Below, in pieces: positions 59,027-64,000 of a stretch of DNA of 64,000 nucleotides. Under the pieces are notes generated by a model, which saw only the letters and a list, made by a program, of their open reading frames with translations, was not told where the DNA came from and made no database searches. The stretch's first letter is position 1. Each line of letters begins with the position of its first letter. Position numbers and translations under genes: made by a program. The stretch is taken from positions 1 to 64,000 of the forward strand of contig CAZYTM010000008.1 of NCBI GenBank assembly GCA_964649725.1, written 5' to 3'. This DNA is from CAZYTM01 sp964649725 (GTDB lineage Bacteria > Desulfobacterota > Desulfuromonadia > Geobacterales > Geobacteraceae).

Positions 59027-59885
59027 ACGCCTTCTCCTCTCCCCGATAGTTGCGCAGTTTTATCCCGCGCGCCCGCAGATTTTCGATCACCCGCGGACTG
59101 GTAAGCGCAGCCAACTCATCTTCGTGCCGGTAGTCAGGCATCCATTTACGCAATTCTGCATCTGGCAGACACCCTGGATGAAAGTAGATTTCCGTCACCC
59201 CATCCTGCAGATGCTCCAACGCCTTGAGCAGGTAGTCTTCTGTCATCTTGCCTGAGTTGAGCAGCCCCTTTACCTCGCCGGTATAACCAATGCCGAGGCG
59301 GTCGAGGTGAGGCTGGCAACGCTGTGCCAATTTTGCAAAGATAAAGGCATCAGCGGCTTTCCCCAGAAGTCGACTGGGAGAGATCTTCAGGTCAACACCG
59401 AGCCGTTCGCGGGAGAGGCGGAAACTTTTGATCCCGTATCGGGGCATAAGCTCACAGAGGATGGCAAATATAGTCGGATGCATATGGATGTTCAAGTGGC
59501 CGTCGATGTGTGACAACGCCAGGCCGGTGGTCTGAAAAGCATCCAGCTGTGCCTTTATCTCCTGCTGCAGCTGACTGCGTAGCGATTTGATGAAGAAATA
59601 ACGCATCCCGCCATGGACCGGATCGTTGGTGAAGTCACGCTGCCGGTCCACGATAGAGGGGAACTTCTCGTAGGGGAGCACCCCTTTCCCTTGAACCAGG
59701 GTAAGGTGGAGTCCGACCTGCAGACCGGGATTGGCCTTGGCCAACTCTACCGCTTCTGCTGCAGCACTACCGGTCACCATCAGCGAGGTGCTGGTGAGTA
59801 TCCCATCTTGCCATGCCTTGATGACAGCCTGGTTGGAGCCGCTGGAGAGACCGAAATCATCGGCGTTGACGATTAGTTCTTTCAT
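59019..59885 (-). CDS. hpnK: HpnK, ChbG/YdjC-like deacetylase
   Basis: A 288-residue protein of the YdjC/ChbG polysaccharide deacetylase-like family, hopanoid-associated branch. Metal-binding residues: NADDFGLS at the N-terminus and HIDGHLNIHMHP in the centre; QVGLHLTLVQGKG also matches. In the pathway it is thought to deacetylate the N-acetylglucosamine-bacteriohopanetetrol made by HpnI. ATG 59885 overlaps the TGA of hpnJ; an upstream GTG (59891) is less likely. Confidence 0.93.
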   Translation of the reverse strand: MKELIVNADDFGLSSGSNQAVIKAWQDGILTSTSLMVTGSAAAEAVELAKANPGLQVGLHLTLVQGKGVLPYEKFPSIVDRQRDFTNDPVHGGMRYFFIKSLRSQLQQEIKAQLDAFQTTGLALSHIDGHLNIHMHPTIFAILCELMPRYGIKSFRLSRERLGVDLKISPSRLLGKAADAFIFAKLAQRCQPHLDRLGIGYTGEVKGLLNSGKMTEDYLLKALEHLQDGVTEIYFHPGCLPDAELRKWMPDYRHEDELAALTSPRVIENLRARGIKLRNYRGEEKAYA

Positions 59886-61309
59886 TTGCACTGCTGCGCT
59901 GTTTTCCGTTTGCGCATATAGTCGAGATACTGCTTCCCTTCTTTGAGAAGCTTCTTCCGCTCCGCACCGTCGGTCAGCATCTTCAGCACGCTCCGGGCGA
60001 TATATTTCGGCCTGAAGTAGAACTTGTCATAGAAGAGTTCCACCGCATCGAAGATCTCCCTGTTGGAGAGGTGCGGGTAGTTGACGATACACATCTGGTG
60101 ACCGGTGTTGTCGATATAGCTCTCAGAGGCGATCCACCCCTCCTCCTTGCACTGCTGGTAGAATTCGGTCCCTGGATAGGGGGAGGCAAGCGAGACCTGG
60201 ATCGAGTTGAGGTCGAGCATCTTGGCATATTCAATGGTCGCGCTGATCGTCTCCCGGCTCTCGCCCGGCAGACCCATGATGAAGGCCCCATGAATCGAGA
60301 TGCCGAGTTTCTGGCAATCCCGGGTAAACTGGATCGCCTGCTCCCTGGTGACCCCTTTCTTGACGTTTTTCAGGATCTGCGCATCGCCCGATTCGTAGCC
60401 GACCACCACATGGCGCAGACCGGCATCGCGCATGATCTTCAGCGTATCGAAATCACAGTTGGCCCTGGCATTAATAGTCCAGGAGAGATGCAGCGGTTTG
60501 AGCAGTTCGGCAATGGCGCGGGCATGCTTACGGTCGGCGCTGAAGGTGTCGTCATCAAAGGAGAGCTCTTTAATTTCCGGGATGTTCTCCTTGATCCAGA
60601 CCACCTCTTCCAGAACATTTTCCGGGCTCCTGGTTCGCATCCGCTGACCGGAATAGGTCTGCGGCCAGAGGCAGAAGGTACACTTGGAGGGGCAGCCGCG
60701 ACTGGAATAGATGGATACATAGGGGTGGAGAAAGTGCGGTATGATGTACTCGCCGATCGGCAAGTCACGCTTGTATACCGGTGCGACAAAGGGGAGCGCA
60801 TCGAGATCGGTGAGGATCGGCCGCTCCTGGCCATGGACTATCTTACCCTCACGGATGAAACTGATCCCCTCCACCTTCGCCCATTCCCGCCCTTCACAGA
60901 GCTCCTTTATGGCGTAATCGAACTCGCCGCGGCAGACTATATCCACTGCCCCGTCGGCAAACCTGAGACTCTCCTCCGGGAGGATGGTCACATGGGGACC
61001 GGTCAGGACCGTTACGGTCGAAGGCTTCTGCTCCTTTATGGCACGGGCGGTAGCGACATCTATTGCCAGGGTCGGTGTCGAGGTATACATCACCACCAGG
61101 TCGTAATCCCTGGCTATGGCGAGACAGGCAGCCAGGTCGAGACGCTGCACCGGCGCATCCACCACTCTTGACCCATCGATCATGCCGGCCGGGAAACAGA
61201 GCCAGGTCGGGTACCAGAACGAGGTCACCTCGCGGGATGCCTGATAACGAGCACCAGCCCCCCCGTCAAAGTCCTCGAAAGTGGGTGGATTGAGAAATAA
61301 CGGCTTCAT
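59882..61309 (-). CDS. hpnJ: HpnJ, hopanoid radical SAM enzyme
   Basis: A 475-residue enzyme with an N-terminal B12-binding-like domain (KPLFLNPPTFEDFDGGAGARYQ; TVTVLTGPHVTILPEE) and a radical SAM core with CPSKCTFC and FDDDTFSADR. HpnJ is thought to act on the glucosamine headgroup of bacteriohopanetetrol to form the cyclitol ether. AGGAGTATCTG precedes ATG 61309. Coupled with hpnK (ATGA overlap). Divergent from hpnG. Confidence 0.93.
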   Translation of the reverse strand: MKPLFLNPPTFEDFDGGAGARYQASREVTSFWYPTWLCFPAGMIDGSRVVDAPVQRLDLAACLAIARDYDLVVMYTSTPTLAIDVATARAIKEQKPSTVTVLTGPHVTILPEESLRFADGAVDIVCRGEFDYAIKELCEGREWAKVEGISFIREGKIVHGQERPILTDLDALPFVAPVYKRDLPIGEYIIPHFLHPYVSIYSSRGCPSKCTFCLWPQTYSGQRMRTRSPENVLEEVVWIKENIPEIKELSFDDDTFSADRKHARAIAELLKPLHLSWTINARANCDFDTLKIMRDAGLRHVVVGYESGDAQILKNVKKGVTREQAIQFTRDCQKLGISIHGAFIMGLPGESRETISATIEYAKMLDLNSIQVSLASPYPGTEFYQQCKEEGWIASESYIDNTGHQMCIVNYPHLSNREIFDAVELFYDKFYFRPKYIARSVLKMLTDGAERKKLLKEGKQYLDYMRKRKTAQQCK

Positions 61310-61497
61310 CAGATACTCCTGTAACTGCTTGTCGTTGCTGCTGAAATAAACATGTAGAATAGTCGCTGCGGCTAGATTTGTCAAGGTTAAAGACCATGCA
61401 TCACTCCTTACCAGGATTGACTGAATTGCATCTGATGTTGCATCAGCGCTCCACCTTTGATAGAGTCGATGTGAGTCAGGCGAAAGGATATTCTTGA

Positions 61498-62262
61498 ATG
61501 CAACAGCAACCGATCGGCCTCATCGCTGCCATGCCGGAAGAGCTCACCCCCCTGCTGCATCAACTCAGTCCGGCAAAGAGGGAAAAGCTGGGGATATTCC
61601 CTCTCTATCGAACCAGATGCGCTGGTCGTGACATATTCCTCATCCAGTCGGGGATTGGTGCAGAGAACGCCGCCAATGCCACTGCAGCACTTATCAATCT
61701 GGCCAGCCCAGAGTTCATCATCAACTTTGGCTTTGCCGGCGGGATAGAACCTGGGTTGAAGCCAGGGGACCTGGTCATGGCCGAAAGGGTGATGCTGCAA
61801 CGCGAGCGGCTCTTTTCCGAACAGCCCGGTCTGGACAAACCGCTTCAGCAGAGGGTCACTGCTCTGCTCGGAAGGGAATCAGTTAAAGGAGCCACCTTTA
61901 TCACCACCAAGGGGGTAAAGAACAAGCAGGAACTGGCCAGGCTTATGCCTAAAGGGACTTACTTGCCGGTGGTGGAGATGGAGACAGCCGCAGTACTGAA
62001 GGTTGCGGCCCGTGACGGAGTGCCGCTGCTCGCCCTGCGAAGTATAAGCGATACTGCTGAAGAGGAACTAGGTTTTTCAATCGAAGAATTTACCGATAAA
62101 AACATGCTCTCCATCAAACCGGCCAAGGTTATCTGGGCCATCAGTCGCAAGCCTTGGCTGATTCCGCAACTGCTCCGGCTGGGAAGCAATTCGAAGCTGG
62201 CCGGCGCAGCACTGGCCAATGCCGTCCAGCGGATCATCACCGACCTGGCTGCCGCCCAGTAG
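61498..62262 (+). CDS. hpnG: HpnG-like nucleoside phosphorylase/nucleosidase
   Basis: A 254-residue protein of the purine nucleoside phosphorylase/MTA-SAH nucleosidase family: IGLIAAMPEELTPLL, SGIGAENAANATAAL, NFGFAGGIEPGLKPGDLV, and VVEMETAAVLKVAA. In hopanoid synthesis HpnG removes adenine from adenosylhopane made by HpnH. Motifs do not fully separate it from plain MTA/SAH nucleosidase, but its site beside hpnJ-hpnK supports HpnG. GAAAGGATATTCTTGA precedes the ATG. A CTGATG/CATCAG palindrome lies at 61431-61445. Confidence 0.85.
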   Translation: MQQQPIGLIAAMPEELTPLLHQLSPAKREKLGIFPLYRTRCAGRDIFLIQSGIGAENAANATAALINLASPEFIINFGFAGGIEPGLKPGDLVMAERVMLQRERLFSEQPGLDKPLQQRVTALLGRESVKGATFITTKGVKNKQELARLMPKGTYLPVVEMETAAVLKVAARDGVPLLALRSISDTAEEELGFSIEEFTDKNMLSIKPAKVIWAISRKPWLIPQLLRLGSNSKLAGAALANAVQRIITDLAAAQ

Positions 62263-62317
62263 GGGCAAAAAGCAGGCTGCGCCCCCTCAAGCCAGATGAT
62301 GCGGAAGTCCGCGCAGT

Positions 62318-63577
62318 TCAATAGAGCAGATATTTTACCCGCTGCTGACGAAACCTTTCAACATCTTCATGCCAGAGGGAGATCAATTCGCTGCCACTCT
62401 TCCCCTGGCGCAAAGCAATTATAATCCTGTTGCTGCCAGCAAGATAATTGAACCCCTGCTCCTTGGCAAACTCCCTCTTCCCCTTCTTGTCCAGCAGGCG
62501 GTAGACCTCGACCAGCAGGTGCATCCCTACCTCCAGAGGCTGGTAGGCAGCCGCATCGGTGATACTGATTCGCACCCCGCTGATCAACCTGTCACGATAT
62601 TTTGGCCGGCTCGCCATCCCGGGAATGCTGCGCGGCTGGTAATTTATCTTGTCGAATCTGACCCCCGGGAGTTCTTTGCTGTTCATATTTTTTGCTACTC
62701 TATCACCATCCAGACGCGGGGCACCGACCAGTTGGAACGGCGTAAGGGTGCCACGCCCCTCGTTGATACTGGTAGCCTCGAAGAAGCATATCCCGGGATA
62801 GAGTAAGGCGGTTATAAAATCCGGGATATTCGGACTGGTCTTATACCAGGGGAGGCCGGTGGCCGGCCAGCGCATCCCCCGCTGCCAGCTCTCCATCTTT
62901 ACCACATGCAGTTCAAGCCCTTCCAGACCGCTGAGGAATCGCTCCCCCTTTATCATCATTGCCAGTTCACCGACGGTCAATCCATGGGCAACCGGTATCG
63001 GGTAGAGACCGACAAAGGATTTGTATTCAGCTTCCACCAGCGGACCCGCCAGGTAGTCCCCCCCGAGTGGATTGGGACGGTCGAGCACCATGAATGGGAT
63101 TCCTGCCTTGGCAGCCGCCTGCATCGCCAGCCCGAGGGTCGAGATATAGGTATAGAAGCGACTGCCGATATCCTGGATATCGAAGAGCAGCAGCTCTACT
63201 CCTTGCAGCATCTCCGGAGTCGGTTGTTTCACTTCGCCATAGAGGCTGTAAACCGTTACCCCGCCGGGCCCGTCACTCTTGTTTGCCAGTTTCACCCCAT
63301 CTTCAGCCAGACCTTGCAGACCATGCTCCGGCCCGAACAGCGCTACCAGCTTGACCTCTTTGGCACGATAGAGGAGGTCAGCCAGATGTTCGCCATTCAC
63401 CATGGCGGTCTGGTTGGCAATAAGACCGACCCGCTTGCCGCGAATGGTGGCGAACCCATCCTCGAGCAGCACCTGGGCACCCGGTTTGACCGGCGCCGCC
63501 GTTGCCGGAATGGTACTGAACAGAACTAATGGCAGCATTGCAAACAGGAGATAGCGACGAACCGACTGCTCAGCCAC
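62318..63577 (-). CDS. NamZ-type exo-beta-N-acetylmuramidase (DUF1343)
   Basis: A 419-residue exported protein with signal peptide (RRYLLFAMLPLVLFSTIPATAA) and a DUF1343 domain: RGKRVGLIANQTAMVNGEH, VKLVALFGPEHGLQG, LLFDIQDIGSRFYTYISTLGLAM, MVLDRPNPLGGDYLAGP, and CFFEATSINEGRGT. NamZ removes MurNAc from the non-reducing end of peptidoglycan fragments for recycling. Start chosen is GTG 63577, overlapping the CruF-like gene stop; GTG 63583 is also possible. Confidence 0.88.
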   Translation of the reverse strand: MAEQSVRRYLLFAMLPLVLFSTIPATAAPVKPGAQVLLEDGFATIRGKRVGLIANQTAMVNGEHLADLLYRAKEVKLVALFGPEHGLQGLAEDGVKLANKSDGPGGVTVYSLYGEVKQPTPEMLQGVELLLFDIQDIGSRFYTYISTLGLAMQAAAKAGIPFMVLDRPNPLGGDYLAGPLVEAEYKSFVGLYPIPVAHGLTVGELAMMIKGERFLSGLEGLELHVVKMESWQRGMRWPATGLPWYKTSPNIPDFITALLYPGICFFEATSINEGRGTLTPFQLVGAPRLDGDRVAKNMNSKELPGVRFDKINYQPRSIPGMASRPKYRDRLISGVRISITDAAAYQPLEVGMHLLVEVYRLLDKKGKREFAKEQGFNYLAGSNRIIIALRQGKSGSELISLWHEDVERFRQQRVKYLLY

Positions 63578-64000
63578 GACCACTGGCCGCCCCGGACCAG
63601 GGGTAGTCACGAAGATGTTCAGCCAGTTCATCTTTACTGTAGCGATTGGCACGCCGCACCAGCAGGACTATGACGATAACGGTGGGGAGGGTGTAGATGA
63701 AGAGTCCGGTGAGGAAATGGAGTCTGGCATCGATAAGCCAGGCCATGGCCAGGTTGAAGACCAGTACCGACAGGTAGAGTATCGGCCCGAGCAGCGCTTT
63801 TAAAGGGAAATTGCGGATGCCGGCCGGCGGCTCATCGCTCTGCCGGCGTTTCTGGTTGTAAGAATCGAGCCGTTGCAGGACAAAGATCATCACCCCGCTA
63901 ACCAGCAGCCAGCCGCCGTAGTTGGCCAGTGGCACGCCGAAGTGGAGCCCGGGCTGCTGATAGCCGTAAATCTGGCCGAGGAACCATTTCGACCCCTGTA
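63570..64000 (-). CDS. CruF-like carotenoid biosynthesis protein (DUF422), partial
   Basis: The C-terminal 142 residues of a membrane protein whose 5' part lies beyond the window. The in-frame reading continues to the edge through YGYQQPGLHFGVPLANYGGW, which resembles the conserved GVPLxN..GW region of the DUF422/CruF family (carotenoid hydratase). Helices include ALLGPILYLSVLVFNLAMAWL and LTGLFIYTLPTVIVIVLLVRR. The GTG at 63935 is internal. It overlaps the muramidase gene start by eight bases. Confidence 0.7.
   Translation of the reverse strand, partial: QGSKWFLGQIYGYQQPGLHFGVPLANYGGWLLVSGVMIFVLQRLDSYNQKRRQSDEPPAGIRNFPLKALLGPILYLSVLVFNLAMAWLIDARLHFLTGLFIYTLPTVIVIVLLVRRANRYSKDELAEHLRDYPWSGAASGRG

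Overview
The window reads as chromosome from a Geobacterales/Desulfuromonadales-type deltaproteobacterium. This is inferred from a 12-heme periplasmic c-type cytochrome, hopanoid genes (hpnH, hpnG, hpnJ, hpnK), very dense two-component and cyclic-di-GMP signalling, a class I fumarase, YkgJ-type cysteine-cluster proteins and many small lineage-specific proteins. Genes are moderately GC-rich and tightly packed, with many clear intrinsic terminators. I saw no rRNA, tRNA, CRISPR array, insertion sequence, phage or integrative element.

Layout. 1-1.9 kb: a repeat-bearing intergenic region, hpnH, then a RelE-like toxin with a hybrid antitoxin. 2-18.6 kb: a signalling block. A Cache-GAF-GGDEF cyclase, a dCache/PAS kinase and a REC/PAS kinase with its NarL-type regulator lie on the minus strand. 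An Rcp1-like receiver, a REC-PAS-GGDEF cyclase and an unusual kinase / PstS-like binding protein / kinase trio lie on the plus strand. 18.7-31.6 kb: housekeeping and accessory genes: an outer-membrane-like protein, a histone H1-like lysine/alanine repeat protein, a metallo-beta-lactamase fold protein without its metal ligands, CheY, fumarase, a DAC-domain (diadenylate cyclase-like) protein, aroE-aroK, an M50-like membrane protease, PilZ, a monoheme Tll0287-like sensor and a receiver. 31.8-40 kb: ChaN-like protein, YkgJ protein, EamA transporter, PstS-like protein, rhomboid protease, RhlE helicase and a lower-GC TMTC-like membrane TPR protein.

40-43.6 kb: an ornithine/arginine-linked set (ornithine cyclodeaminase-like protein, carbamate kinase, COG2403-type P-loop protein). 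43.7-52.5 kb: cNMP/CBS/nucleotidyltransferase protein, cNMP-binding protein, PilT-like ATPase with an extra N-terminal region, HD-GYP protein, DUF350 and transglutaminase-like pair, CheD and a cold-shock protein. 52.7-58.6 kb: two YkgJ proteins, small hypotheticals, the dodecaheme cytochrome, asnS, and a PDZ protein followed by an exported glutaredoxin-like protein. 58.6-64 kb: hopanoid genes hpnJ-hpnK plus a small DMT transporter, divergent hpnG, a NamZ-type muramidase (DUF1343), and the 3' part of a CruF-like gene that runs off the window.

How the genes work together. The most coherent theme is sensing linked to cyclic-di-GMP: two GGDEF proteins, one HD-GYP protein and one PilZ protein, with a PilT-like motor. 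Hopanoid synthesis is split between the two ends of the window. The most notable less-explained structures are the kinase / binding protein / kinase trio, a shared GTATACTGTATAC palindrome upstream of both fumarase and the dodecaheme cytochrome, a terminator hairpin in the leader of a diguanylate cyclase gene, the DAC protein with altered catalytic motifs, the ornithine/carbamate/COG2403 set, and a YkgJ gene whose only well-placed ribosome site precedes an ATC codon.
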